The position numbers and the translations under genes were made by a program. The notes under the pieces were generated by a model. That model searched no databases and was not told the DNA's origin. It was given only the letters and a program-made list of their open reading frames with translations. From positions 62,001-126,000 of the forward strand of contig NZ_JAPFQA010000006.1 of NCBI RefSeq assembly GCF_027563465.1: 64,000 bases of DNA. Reading direction: 5' to 3'. Shown here piece after piece: positions 51,761 to 60,836 of the stretch (position 1 is its first letter; every line of letters begins with the position of its first letter). Source of the stretch: Mesorhizobium qingshengii. Lineage in GTDB: Bacteria; Pseudomonadota; Alphaproteobacteria; Rhizobiales; Rhizobiaceae.

Positions 51761-52900
51761 TTGGACGCGATCGAAAAAGCGATCCGGAACGCCTTGGAGA
51801 AGGGCAATGCCGAGGACCGCGCGTTCCGCGAAAAGGTCTATCGATCGGCTTTCGCCGCGCTCGACCGCGCGCTCCAGGCCAACCCTGGTGTAACAGTCGA
51901 GGTCGCCATCAATCGCCGCAAGTCGATACAGGCGAAAATCACCGAAATCGAATCCGAGTACCTGCCGGCGGTGCCGGATGTCGCGCCGCGGGGCGATGCC
52001 CCGGCGGTCGAGCTTGCGGCCGATGCCGCACCCACGGTCGAGACTGGCCGGGCGGCGCCATCGCCTGCTGTCGACGGACCTGTGCAATCCGGCTCCGATG
52101 CGCCGCACTTGCGCGTGCTGCCCGTCGTTCCCGACATCATGCCGGACACGACTCTTCCCGGCGTGCCGGCCATCGACATGTCGGCGCCGGCCTCGGCGCA
52201 AGCCGCGGCCGAAGTGGCGCCCGATCGCGATGAACGGCGCATAAGGGGGCGTCGCCTGCCGCTGACCGGCATCTTCCTCGGCGTGACGCTGCTTGCCGCA
52301 ATTGGCATCGGCCTGTTCTTCGCCATGCAGACCGGCGTGTTCAAGACGCCGGCGCAACTCGACACCGCGCCGCCGCAAGCGCCGCCGACGGTCGAGGACG
52401 ACGATTTCACGCCAGCCGATGGCGAAACCGGACCGGCAAAGCCGGGTGCGGCGGACCAGTCGCGTGACTGGATCAATGTGTTCTCGCCGACCGACCCGAC
52501 GCATGTCAGCGCCCCGTCGGATGCCAAGGCCGAGGTGATGAAGGACGACACCGGGTCGTTCCTGCGCATCCAGTCCGGCGCCTCCGGTTCGGCGATCAGC
52601 TTCGATGTCGGGCAAGGCGTGCTGGAGAAGCTCGCCGGCAAGCATGCCGTGTTCGACATCATCGCCCGTTCCGAAGAAGGCAAGGAGACGCAGATGTCCG
52701 TCGACTGCAATTTCGGCGAACTCGGCGACTGCGGCCGCAAGCGCTATGCGGTCGGCCAGCAGCAGAACGAATATCTGTTCGACGTGAAGTTTCCCGACAA
52801 GCACCCGGGCTCGGCCGGCACGATCGCCATCAATTCCGATTTCGACAAGCAGGGCAAGGCCGCGGACATCTACGAAATCCGCGTTTCGGTTGAGCCGTAA
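51761..52900 (+). CDS. Single-span membrane protein of unknown function
   Basis: A 379-residue protein I cannot assign to a known pathway. Order of parts: a charged helical N-terminus (AIEKAIRNALEKGNAEDRAF), an Ala/Pro-rich linker, one membrane span at about residues 166-190 (LPLTGIFLGVTLLAAIGIGL) and a C-terminal periplasmic domain from WINVFSPTDPTH onward with two cysteines (VDCNFGELGDCGRK) that could form a disulfide. The TTG at 51761 is preferred: AGAGGGA lies 6 bases upstream and the N-terminus fits; the frame is open to 51650 without similarity. It is alone on this strand. Confidence 0.7.
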   Translation: MDAIEKAIRNALEKGNAEDRAFREKVYRSAFAALDRALQANPGVTVEVAINRRKSIQAKITEIESEYLPAVPDVAPRGDAPAVELAADAAPTVETGRAAPSPAVDGPVQSGSDAPHLRVLPVVPDIMPDTTLPGVPAIDMSAPASAQAAAEVAPDRDERRIRGRRLPLTGIFLGVTLLAAIGIGLFFAMQTGVFKTPAQLDTAPPQAPPTVEDDDFTPADGETGPAKPGAADQSRDWINVFSPTDPTHVSAPSDAKAEVMKDDTGSFLRIQSGASGSAISFDVGQGVLEKLAGKHAVFDIIARSEEGKETQMSVDCNFGELGDCGRKRYAVGQQQNEYLFDVKFPDKHPGSAGTIAINSDFDKQGKAADIYEIRVSVEP

Positions 52901-52926
52901 GAGCATCCGGTGCCGGACGAAGTGGA

Positions 52927-54528
52927 CTAGCGGTCGAGCAGCGCCCGCAGCGTCTCGATACGGTCGGCCTCGTTGGCCGGCTTGTCCCAGCGCAGCCGCG
53001 AAATGCGGGGGAAGCGCATGGCGACGCCGGATTTGTGCCGGGTCGAGCGGTTGAGCCCCTCGAAGGCGACTTCCAGCACGAGGCCGTTGTCGCGGTCGGC
53101 CCGCACCGAACGCACCGGTCCGAAGCGTTCGATGGTGTTGTCGCGGACATATTTGTCGATCTGCTTCAGCTCCTCATCGGTGAAGCCGAAATAGGCCTTG
53201 CCGACCGGCACCAGTTCCTCCTCGCCTTCCCCGCCGGACCAGACGCCGAACGTGTAGTCCGAGTAGAAACTCGAGCGCTTGCCATGGCCGCGTTGGGCGT
53301 ACATCAGCACCGCATCCACCGTGTGCGGATCGCGTTTCCACTTGAACCAGGGACCTTTCGGCCGGCCGGCGACATAAGGTGAGTCCCAGCGCTTCAGCAT
53401 CACGCCTTCGATGACCGGGTGCGGCGGCGCCCGGCGCAGGTCCTCCAGCGCTTGCCAATCCTCGAACTGGACGAACGGCGAAAGATCGAAGCGGCTCGGA
53501 TCGAGCGTCTGCACGAAGGTTTCGAGACGGCCGCGCCGCTCGCGAAACGGCAAGGCGCGCAGATCCTCGTCGCCGATCTGCAGCAAATCGTAGCAGCGCA
53601 TGAACGCCGGGTACTGTTGCTGCATCTTCGCGGTCACCGTCTTGCGGTTCAGCCGCTGCTGCAGATCCGAGAAGGTTCCCGTCGTCTCTCGGGGATCGCC
53701 GACCAGCAGTTCGCCGTCGAGGACAGCGGAAAAATGCATGGCGTCGGCGAGGTCTGGAAAGGCGCCGGAGACATCGTCGCCGGTGCGCGAATAGAGCCGG
53801 CGACTGCCGCCTTCGGCTGCCGCCTGGACACGGATGCCGTCCCATTTCCACTCGGCCGCATAGTCCGCGGGGTCGAGCTTGTCGAGATCGCCATCGCCGA
53901 CCGGGTTCGACAGCATCACCGGTTTGAACAGCGCCATCGCCGTGCTTTGTGGTTTTTCGGCCTTGCCTTCCAGCCACGCGAACAGTGCCGTGTAAGGCGG
54001 CGACAGTCCGTGCCAGAGCTCCTCGATCTCCGCGACATCGACCTTGCCGAAATCCGCCAGAGCCTGTTTGGCAAGCCGCGCCGATACGCCGATCCGCAGG
54101 CCCCCGGTGACCAGCTTGATGATGGCAAAGCGCGCCGAGACGCCGGCGCTGTCGAGCAGCCCGGCCAGCACCTTCGGTCCATCGGAGCGGCTTGCCGACT
54201 GCAGTTTCCCCACGACCTCGCCAAGCGTCGGCTCACGGTTCGGAATGTGTCCGGGCGATTGCGGCCAGACCAGCGATACCGTTTCTGCGAGATCGCCGAC
54301 ATAGTCGTAGGAATAGCCGAACAGCACCGGGTCCATGCGTTCGCTGACCAAACCACGCAGCATCGCCGGCTTGACCGCGGCTATATTGAGGTCACCGGTG
54401 ATGGCGGCCAGCGCCAGGCCGCGGTCGGGATCCTCGACGCTGCGGAAATAGTCGGTCAGCAAGGTCAGCTTGCCGTTACGCGACGGTGTCAGCACGAGGC
54501 GGTCGAGAAGCTCGGCGAAGCGGTTCAT
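52927..54528 (-). CDS. ATP-dependent DNA ligase (cisplatin-damage-response type)
   Basis: A 533-residue ATP-dependent DNA ligase. The adenylation motif I is EWKWDGIRVQ with Lys228 as the nucleotidylated residue; motif III is around VLDGELLVGDP, motif IV in IEGVMLKRWDSPYV and motif V in WFKWKRDP. An N-terminal DNA-binding domain of about 200 residues precedes it, as in ligases that go with Lhr-type helicase and a metallo-beta-lactamase nuclease. It is the second gene of a pair, starting 5 bases downstream of the nuclease gene stop, so the two are probably co-translated. ATG 54528 is chosen as the frame upstream lies in the nuclease gene. Confidence 0.9.
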   Translation of the reverse strand: MNRFAELLDRLVLTPSRNGKLTLLTDYFRSVEDPDRGLALAAITGDLNIAAVKPAMLRGLVSERMDPVLFGYSYDYVGDLAETVSLVWPQSPGHIPNREPTLGEVVGKLQSASRSDGPKVLAGLLDSAGVSARFAIIKLVTGGLRIGVSARLAKQALADFGKVDVAEIEELWHGLSPPYTALFAWLEGKAEKPQSTAMALFKPVMLSNPVGDGDLDKLDPADYAAEWKWDGIRVQAAAEGGSRRLYSRTGDDVSGAFPDLADAMHFSAVLDGELLVGDPRETTGTFSDLQQRLNRKTVTAKMQQQYPAFMRCYDLLQIGDEDLRALPFRERRGRLETFVQTLDPSRFDLSPFVQFEDWQALEDLRRAPPHPVIEGVMLKRWDSPYVAGRPKGPWFKWKRDPHTVDAVLMYAQRGHGKRSSFYSDYTFGVWSGGEGEEELVPVGKAYFGFTDEELKQIDKYVRDNTIERFGPVRSVRADRDNGLVLEVAFEGLNRSTRHKSGVAMRFPRISRLRWDKPANEADRIETLRALLDR

Positions 54529-54532
54529 GCCA

Positions 54533-55540
54533 TCAATCGCCCTCGTCCTCATAGCCGACAAGGTGCAATGGCCGGGCGGCTATGCCTTCGAGTTCGCACC
54601 AGCGCACCAGCGCTTCCTCGCGGCCATGCGTCACCCAGATCTCCTCGGCTCCGGTCTCCTTGATGGTGCCGGTCAGCTCGTCCCAGTCGGCATGGTCCGA
54701 GATGATCAGCGGCAGTTCGACGCCGCCTTGCTTGGCGCGCTGGCGGATGCGCATCCAGCCCGACGCGAAGCAGGATATCGGATCGGGAAAGCGCCGCGCC
54801 CAGCGGTCGGCGAAGGCCGACGGCGGGCCAACGACGATGGCGCCGGCGAAATCATCCTTGCCGCCCTCCACCGTTGCCGGTTCGAGCGTCCCGAGGTCGA
54901 TGCCCTGGCCCTGGTAGTACTCGCTGAGTCTCGCCAGCGCGCCGTGGATGTAGATCGGCCTGTCGTAACCGGCGTCGCGCAACAGCCGCATCACCCGCTG
55001 CGCCTTCCCCAACGCATAGGCGCCGACTAGATGCGAGCGCTCGGGGAACTGCGCCGCCGATTTCAGCAGTCGCGCGATCTCCTCGGTGTCGGGCGGATGG
55101 CGGAACACCGGCAGGCCGAAGGTTGCCTCGGTGATGAACACGTCGCACCGGATCGGCTCGAATGGCCGACACGTCGCGTCCTTCTGTCGCTTGTAGTCGC
55201 CGGAAGCGACGATGCGCGTGCCCTGGTGCTCGACGGCGATCTGCGCCGAGCCCAGCACATGACCGGCCGGATGGAAGCTGACGCTGACGCCGTTGAGGGC
55301 AATCGTCTCGCCGAGCCGTGCTGCTTGCGTCGTGTCGGCAAAATGCTCGCCATAGCGCAGGCCCATGATGTCCAGCGTCTGCTGCGTCGCCAGTACCGAG
55401 CGGTGGCCGGAACGCGCATGGTCGGAATGGCCGTGCGTGATCAGCGCCCGGTCGACCGGCCGCACCGGGTCGATGAAGAAGTCGCCCGGCGGGCAATAGA
55501 GGCCTTCGGGCCGGGGATGAAGCAGGTCTCTGGCGCGCAT
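54533..55540 (-). CDS. Ligase-associated DNA-damage-response exonuclease
   Basis: A 335-residue metallo-beta-lactamase-fold nuclease. The metal motif HxHxDH is HGHSDH (His36, His38, Asp40, His41), followed by HPAGHVLGSAQI and GDYKRQKDATCRP; FITEATFGLPVF is another family hallmark. This protein family sits beside ATP-dependent ligases and is thought to process damaged DNA ends. ATG 55540 has GGAGAA 5 bases upstream. In other genomes an Lhr-type helicase and a phosphoesterase belong to the same set; neither is found beside this pair. Confidence 0.9.
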   Translation of the reverse strand: MRARDLLHPRPEGLYCPPGDFFIDPVRPVDRALITHGHSDHARSGHRSVLATQQTLDIMGLRYGEHFADTTQAARLGETIALNGVSVSFHPAGHVLGSAQIAVEHQGTRIVASGDYKRQKDATCRPFEPIRCDVFITEATFGLPVFRHPPDTEEIARLLKSAAQFPERSHLVGAYALGKAQRVMRLLRDAGYDRPIYIHGALARLSEYYQGQGIDLGTLEPATVEGGKDDFAGAIVVGPPSAFADRWARRFPDPISCFASGWMRIRQRAKQGGVELPLIISDHADWDELTGTIKETGAEEIWVTHGREEALVRWCELEGIAARPLHLVGYEDEGD

Positions 55541-55647
55541 GTTTCTCCAAGATAGGATATAATTCCGCCACGGGAAGCCTGTTGTCAGAGACTGCTGACT
55601 CGCGCATACGGCATCGCCGGCTGCATTTGCCGACAGGACCCATCGCC

Positions 55648-56565
55648 ATGAAACCGCTACAGGCCTCGTCAGGCGACTTGAACGCCGATCGCCGCGCCGA
55701 TTATGCCGAGATGCTCCACGCGGATGGTGATCATGCGGCGGCGGCGGAATTGCTGCTCGGCGCACTGGAGCTGACGCCACAATGGGCGATGGGCTGGTTT
55801 CGCCTCGGCGAAATGCAGCAGGCTGCGGGTGCGCCGGACCTGGCTGCGCAGGCGTGGACGATGTCGCTGCAACTCGATCCGACGGATCGTCAGGGGGCTG
55901 CATTGAACCTGCAATTGATCGGCAAGGCGCCGGCCGCCGCCGCGCTCCCCAGTGCCTTCGTCGAGACGCTGTTCGACCACTACGCCGAGAGCTTCGATGA
56001 ATCACTGGTCGAGAAGCTGGGTTACCGGCTGCCGCAGTTGCTCGATCAGGCCATCCGGACGGCAAGGCCGGGCCGCTTCCCGCTGGCGCTCGATCTCGGC
56101 TGCGGCACCGGCCTGATGGGGCAAAGGCTGCGGCCGATCGCCGACCGGCTGGAGGGTTACGACATTTCGGCCAGGATGCTGAAGCAGGCGCGTGCCAAGG
56201 GCGTCTACGATTTCCTGGGCAAGGCCGATTTGCGGGATTTTTCCTATGCCGGCCCGAAAGCCAAACTGGTGACGGTGGCCGATGTCTTCATCTATGTCGG
56301 CGCGCTGGACGGCGTGGTGAAGACGATTGCCGGCTTGCTGACCGGGGATGGCCTGTTCGCCTTTTCCGTCGAGAAATTGGCCGGCAATGGCGATTTCGTG
56401 TTGCTGCCATCGCGTCGCTACGCCCATTCGCAACATCATGTGCGTGAAGTCCTGGCTGCCAACGGGTTTTCGGTCCTGTCGCTGGAAACAACCGTGATCC
56501 GGCAGGATCGCCGGGAACCGGTCGAAGGGTTGGTCGTTGTGGCGGGCAGGCTGCCGGCGGGTTGA
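55648..56565 (+). CDS. TPR-containing SAM-dependent methyltransferase
   Basis: A 305-residue protein. The first 90 or so residues form two tetratricopeptide-like repeats (YAEMLHADGDHAAAAELLLG and AWTMSLQLDPTDRQGA-like), and from about residue 110 on there is a SAM-dependent methyltransferase domain with motif I ALDLGCGTGLMGQRL, preceded by FVETLFDHYAESFDESLVEKLGY, typical of the UbiE/Tam-like family. The TPR part may recognise a protein partner. The target is not known. ATG 55648 has AGGA 9 bases ahead; the in-frame TTG at 55582 is less likely. Confidence 0.8.
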   Translation: MKPLQASSGDLNADRRADYAEMLHADGDHAAAAELLLGALELTPQWAMGWFRLGEMQQAAGAPDLAAQAWTMSLQLDPTDRQGAALNLQLIGKAPAAAALPSAFVETLFDHYAESFDESLVEKLGYRLPQLLDQAIRTARPGRFPLALDLGCGTGLMGQRLRPIADRLEGYDISARMLKQARAKGVYDFLGKADLRDFSYAGPKAKLVTVADVFIYVGALDGVVKTIAGLLTGDGLFAFSVEKLAGNGDFVLLPSRRYAHSQHHVREVLAANGFSVLSLETTVIRQDRREPVEGLVVVAGRLPAG

Positions 56566-56687
56566 ATGGCAATCTTGTTTCGTCGTCCTCGCAGGCATCG
56601 GCGCTGCGAAAAAAGTCTGATTTGCGTGCGCGACTGATATTTGCGATCTGGTCGCATCAGGGCGGGATATCAGGAGGAGCATATCAG

Positions 56688-57047
56688 ATGCGCTGGAACA
56701 TGATTGTCTTGGCATCTTGCCTGGCGACCGCCGGCTGCGTGGGCAATTCGATGTCCGAGAGGCAGGATGCCAACATACAGTCCTCCCTGCAATATGACAG
56801 CGTCCCGTGCGACCAGTTGCTCGCGCAGCGCGACGGATTGGCGCTGCAATACCATCTGTCGGCGGAAGCCAAGCCGACATTCTCCAACCCGGCGATGGGC
56901 TTCGGCCCGTTCACGCCTGACATGCGCTCCAAGGCCAAGCGCGATGCCGACCAGGCGACCGGCGAGATCGATGCCATGAACCGGTCGATCGACCGCCGCG
57001 ACTGCGGCCACCCGGACAAGCAGAAGAAGTTGGCCCTGCCTGGCTAG
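56688..57047 (+). CDS. Small lipoprotein of unknown function
   Basis: A 119-residue probable lipoprotein. The N-terminus MRWNMIVLASCLATAGC has a short hydrophobic core and a lipobox-like TAGC, predicting lipid attachment at Cys17. The mature part holds two further cysteines (PCDQLLAQRDG and DCGHPDKQK), possibly a disulfide. No family is recognised. ATG 56688 has AGGAGGAG 8 bases upstream, so expression is likely; the longer frame from 56562 has no signal peptide. A palindromic repeat follows directly after its stop. Confidence 0.7.
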   Translation: MRWNMIVLASCLATAGCVGNSMSERQDANIQSSLQYDSVPCDQLLAQRDGLALQYHLSAEAKPTFSNPAMGFGPFTPDMRSKAKRDADQATGEIDAMNRSIDRRDCGHPDKQKKLALPG

Positions 57048-57082
57048 GGCATGATCCCGAAAAGTGGAATCCGGTTTTCGGA
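57048..57082. repeat. Rhizobial-type palindromic intergenic element (decayed)
   Basis: The text GGCATGATCCCGAAAAGTGG and its continuation AATCCGGTTTTCGG match the first half of a short palindromic repeat common in rhizobial genomes. CCGAAAA (57057-57063) and TTTTCGG (57075-57081) are inverted arms. The second half with its closing GATCATGC is absent, so this is a partial copy. It begins at the lipoprotein stop and may act as a terminator. Confidence 0.6.
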
Positions 57083-57091
57083 CGCGGCGCT

Positions 57092-58033
57092 CTAATACCC
57101 CGCTTTGCGATCCACCAGATTGTCGAGCTTTTCGCCCCGTTCGAAAGCATCCATCTGGCGCAGCATGATCGGCGCCAGGTGAACGGGGTCGGAGGTCGCG
57201 GCCGTGTGTGGCGTCACGAACACCTTGGGATGGCTCCACAACGGACTGGTCTTCGGCAGCGGTTCGACCTCGAACACGTCCAGACTCGCTTCCTTCAGCG
57301 TGCCGTCATCCAGCGCCCGCAAAATGTCGGCGTCCTTCTGCAGGCGGCCGCGTCCGGCATTGATCAGCACCGAGCCGCCAAGACCGTTGCGTTTCCTCAA
57401 CTCCTTCAGCACTCCGTAGTTGATGATGCCACGGGTGTCTGGCGTCAGGGGCAGCAGAACCACCAGGATATCGGTCGCCTTGAGGAAAGGGATCAATCCG
57501 GCCTCGCCGGAATAGGTCGCAACCCCGTCCATCGGTCGGTCGCCGCGCGACCAGCCATTGACGGCAAAGCCGAGCGACAAGAGCACCGAGGCTGCGGCGC
57601 GGCCGAGATTGCCGAGCCCCATGATGCCGACGGAAATGTCGCTGGCCGGCCTCTGCTGCGGCTCATGCCAGATTTTCTTCGGCTGCTGCGACCGGTAGAG
57701 CAGGCCCTGGCGATGGTGATCGAGCACCCGCCATACGACATATTCGGTCATGTACTGGGTAAGGTTGTCGGCGACGACCTTGACGATCGGCACATCGGGC
57801 AGGCCGGGATCGGCGAAGATATGGTCGACGCCGGCACCGATCGAGAAGATGGCGCGCAGATTGGGCAGCGACGCCAGAATGTTCGGCTTCTGCTTCCACA
57901 CCACGGCATAGGTGATCGAGGGGTCTCTGGCGCCATCCGGCTCCAGCACCACCTCGCGTTCCGCCGACAACAGTTCGCGCCAGCGCTGCGGATGAAAGCC
58001 GGTGACGGCAAGCAAGATACGGCCTTTTTCCAT
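57092..58033 (-). CDS. D-2-hydroxyacid dehydrogenase (GhrA-type glyoxylate/hydroxypyruvate reductase)
   Basis: A 313-residue NAD(P)-dependent 2-hydroxyacid dehydrogenase. The cofactor-binding motif is GIMGLGNLGRAAASVL, the second signature is VVLLPLTPDTRGIINYG and the third SVLINAGRGRLQKDADILRAL, with Glu in VFEVEPLP and His in VTPHTAATSDP as catalytic residues. The family start (ILLAVTGFHPQRW, AVVWKQKP) and length fit GhrA, which reduces glyoxylate and hydroxypyruvate. ATG 58033 is used; it is followed downstream, convergently, by the small lipoprotein gene. It lies 29 bases after the Yej ATPase gene on the same strand, so it may be read with that operon. Confidence 0.88.
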   Translation of the reverse strand: MEKGRILLAVTGFHPQRWRELLSAEREVVLEPDGARDPSITYAVVWKQKPNILASLPNLRAIFSIGAGVDHIFADPGLPDVPIVKVVADNLTQYMTEYVVWRVLDHHRQGLLYRSQQPKKIWHEPQQRPASDISVGIMGLGNLGRAAASVLLSLGFAVNGWSRGDRPMDGVATYSGEAGLIPFLKATDILVVLLPLTPDTRGIINYGVLKELRKRNGLGGSVLINAGRGRLQKDADILRALDDGTLKEASLDVFEVEPLPKTSPLWSHPKVFVTPHTAATSDPVHLAPIMLRQMDAFERGEKLDNLVDRKAGY

Positions 58034-58062
58034 CGCGATCTTCTAGTCCCTCTTTACGCAAA

Positions 58063-59694
58063 TCACTGGCTGACGATGCCGACCGGGGCCGTCTCTATCT
58101 TGAAGGCGGCCGAGATCAACGCCCGAGTATAGTCGGTTTGCGGATTTCCAAAAATCTGCTCTGAGGGGCCTGCTTCGACGATCTTGCCGTTGCGCATGAC
58201 GATGACGTCATTGGCCAGCGCCCGGATGACCTTGAGGTCGTGGCTGATGAAGAGATAGGCGAGGTCGTGCTTGGCCTGCAGGCTGCGCAACAGGTCGACG
58301 ACCTGTGCCTGCACGCTCATGTCGAGCGCCGACGTCGGCTCGTCCAGCATGACGAAGCGTGGGTTGAGCACCATGGCGCGGGCGATCGCGACACGCTGGC
58401 GCTGGCCGCCGGAAAACTCGTGCGGATAGCGGTTGCGCGTCGCCGGATCGAGGCCGACCTCGTTCAGCACGGCGGCTACTTTGTCGTCGCGCTGGTCGGG
58501 CGACAGCTTCGGTTCATGGATCTTGAGGCCTTCCTCGATAATCTCGGCGATCGACATGCGCGGGCTGAGCGAGCCGAACGGGTCCTGGAAGACGATCTGC
58601 AACTCGCGCCTGAGCGGCCGCATGGCGTTGAAGGACAATTGGTTGATGTCGTGCCCGTTGAACTGGATGGTCCCGGTCGACGAGATCATGCGCGCCAGCG
58701 CCAGGCCGAGCGTCGTCTTGCCCGAGCCGGACTCGCCGACCACCCCGAGCGTCTGGCCGGCACGCACGGTGACATCGATGCCGTCGACCGCCTTCACATT
58801 GTCGACCGTGCGGCGGAAGAAGCCCTGCTTGATCGGAAACCAGACCTTGATGTCCTTGCCCGTCATCACCGGCTTGGCGGCGGCATTGGCCGCCGGCGGC
58901 TTGCCCTTCGGCTCCGCCGCCAGCAGATGCCGCGTGTAGGCGTGCCGCGGATTGGCGAAGATCTCCTTGGTCGGTCCGGTCTCGACGATCTTGCCCTTGG
59001 TCATCACGCAGACCCGGTCGGCAATCTTGCGCACGATGCCGAGATCGTGGGTGATGAACAGCATCGACATGCCCTTGCGGCTTTTCAAGCCGGCCAGCAG
59101 TTCGAGGATCTGCGCCTGCACGGTGACGTCGAGCGCCGTCGTCGGCTCGTCGGCGATCAGCAGTTCGGGTTCGTTGGCCAGCGCCATGGCGATCATGACG
59201 CGCTGGCGCTGACCGCCGGACAGCTGGTGCGGATAGGCATCGAGCCGCTTCTGCGGATCGCGAATGCCGACCTCGTTGAGCAGTTCCAGCGTACGCGCCT
59301 TGGCCGCGCGGTCGGCCATGCCCTGATGCAGCTTCAGGATCTCGACGATTTGATGCTCGATCGTGTGCAGCGGATTGAGCGAGGTCATCGGCTCCTGGAA
59401 GATCATGGTGATCTTGTTGCCGCGCACCTGCCGCAACTGCTTCTCGCTCATCGCAAGCAGGTCAGCGCCCCGGAACAGGATTTTTCCCGATGGGTGGCTG
59501 GCGCTCGGATAGGGCAAGAGCTTCAGCACCGACAGTGCCGACACCGATTTGCCGGAGCCGGATTCGCCGACGAGCGCCACTGTCTCGCCCCTGGCGATGT
59601 CGAAGGAGATGTGGTCGACCGCCATCGACTGGCCGCCGCCCTGGCCGAAGGCGACGCTGAGGTCTTGTACGCTGAGCAGGGGCGCCTCGCTCAT
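58063..59694 (-). CDS. yejF: Yej-type peptide ABC transporter ATPase (fused, YejF-like)
   Basis: A 543-residue protein with two fused ATP-binding domains. The first has Walker A GESGSGKS, signature [15 protein letters not shown] and Walker [13 protein letters not shown]; the second has GESGSGKT, signature [15 protein letters not shown] and Walker [13 protein letters not shown]. This is the YejF layout. ATG 59694 overlaps the YejE-like stop by four bases. It powers the importer formed by the two permeases upstream. Confidence 0.92.
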   Translation of the reverse strand: MSEAPLLSVQDLSVAFGQGGGQSMAVDHISFDIARGETVALVGESGSGKSVSALSVLKLLPYPSASHPSGKILFRGADLLAMSEKQLRQVRGNKITMIFQEPMTSLNPLHTIEHQIVEILKLHQGMADRAAKARTLELLNEVGIRDPQKRLDAYPHQLSGGQRQRVMIAMALANEPELLIADEPTTALDVTVQAQILELLAGLKSRKGMSMLFITHDLGIVRKIADRVCVMTKGKIVETGPTKEIFANPRHAYTRHLLAAEPKGKPPAANAAAKPVMTGKDIKVWFPIKQGFFRRTVDNVKAVDGIDVTVRAGQTLGVVGESGSGKTTLGLALARMISSTGTIQFNGHDINQLSFNAMRPLRRELQIVFQDPFGSLSPRMSIAEIIEEGLKIHEPKLSPDQRDDKVAAVLNEVGLDPATRNRYPHEFSGGQRQRVAIARAMVLNPRFVMLDEPTSALDMSVQAQVVDLLRSLQAKHDLAYLFISHDLKVIRALANDVIVMRNGKIVEAGPSEQIFGNPQTDYTRALISAAFKIETAPVGIVSQ

Positions 59695-60836
59695 CGGAAC
59701 GTCTTGCGCGGATCGAAGGCGTCGCGCGTCGCCTCGCCGACGAAAACCAGCAGCGACAGCATCAGCGAAATGACGACGAAACCGGAAATGCCGAGCCACG
59801 GCGCGTTGAGGTTGCGCTGCGCCTGCTTGAGCAGCTCGCCGAGCGAGGCGGAGCCGGGCGGCAGGCCAAAGCCGAGATAGTCGAGCGAGGTCAGCGTCGA
59901 GATCGAGCCGCTGAGCAGGAACGGCAGGAAGGTCAATGTCGCCACCATGGCGTTGGGCAGGAGGTGCCGGAACATGATGGTCAGGTTGGGCACGCCGAGC
60001 GAGCGGGCCGCGTTGACATACTCGAAGTTACGGGCGCGCAGGAATTCGGCCCGCACCACGCCGACCAGCGCCACCCAGGAGAACAGAAGCATCAGCCCGA
60101 GCAGGATGAAGAAGCCCGGCGGCAGGATGGCGGCGACGATGAGCAGGAGATAGAGCACCGGGATCGCCGACCAGATTTCGATGAAGCGCTGGAACAGCAG
60201 ATCGGTCCAGCCGCCGAAATAGCCTTGCAGGGCGCCTGCCGCGACGCCGATCAATGCCGAGCCGGCGGTCAGGATCAGGCCGAACAGCACCGAAATGCGG
60301 AAGCCGTAGATGACGCGCGCCAGCACGTCGCGTGCCTGGTCGTCGGTGCCAAGCCAGTTCCAATTGCCGACGATGCAGGCCGGGTCGGCCGCGCCTTGCG
60401 GGTACTGGCTGCAGCGTGTCTTGGCGTCGTACTCCCAGGACGGCTTGGCGGGCGCGGCTTCCGGAATGGCGTTGTTGACGGTCTGGTAGGAGTAGCGCAC
60501 CGGCGGCCAGATCATCCAGCCATTGGCGTTGATCTCGTCCTGGATCACCGGGTCGCGATAGTCGGTGACGGCATAGAAGCCGCCGAACTTTTCCTCGGGG
60601 TAGGCGACCAGCACCGGAAACAGGATCTCGCCCTTGTAGGAAGCGATGATCGGCTTGTCGTTGGCGATGAATTCGGCAAACAGCGACAGCACGAACAGGA
60701 CGAGGAAGATCCACAGCGACCAGAAACCGCGCCGGTTGGCCTTGAAATTCTGCAGGCGGCGCTTGTTGAGCGGCGACAGGAAGGGCCGCTTGATCCGCGC
60801 GGGCGCCGTCTCCGCACTGGCGCTGGCCTCCGACAT
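59691..60836 (-). CDS. yejE: Yej-type peptide ABC transporter permease (YejE-like)
   Basis: A 381-residue inner-membrane permease. After a basic start (LNKRRLQNFKANRRGFWSLW) comes the first span, then a large periplasmic insert with PVLVAYPEEKFGGFYAVTDY and an RSYQ-like WPPVRYSYQTVNN, typical of YejE and absent from DppC. WLGTDDQARDVLARVIYGFRI marks the core and the EAA loop is in YVNAARSLGVPNLTIMFRHLLPN. ATG 60836 overlaps the YejB-like stop by one base; the longer frame to 61616 is the shadow of that gene. Confidence 0.92.
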   Translation of the reverse strand: MSEASASAETAPARIKRPFLSPLNKRRLQNFKANRRGFWSLWIFLVLFVLSLFAEFIANDKPIIASYKGEILFPVLVAYPEEKFGGFYAVTDYRDPVIQDEINANGWMIWPPVRYSYQTVNNAIPEAAPAKPSWEYDAKTRCSQYPQGAADPACIVGNWNWLGTDDQARDVLARVIYGFRISVLFGLILTAGSALIGVAAGALQGYFGGWTDLLFQRFIEIWSAIPVLYLLLIVAAILPPGFFILLGLMLLFSWVALVGVVRAEFLRARNFEYVNAARSLGVPNLTIMFRHLLPNAMVATLTFLPFLLSGSISTLTSLDYLGFGLPPGSASLGELLKQAQRNLNAPWLGISGFVVISLMLSLLVFVGEATRDAFDPRKTFR

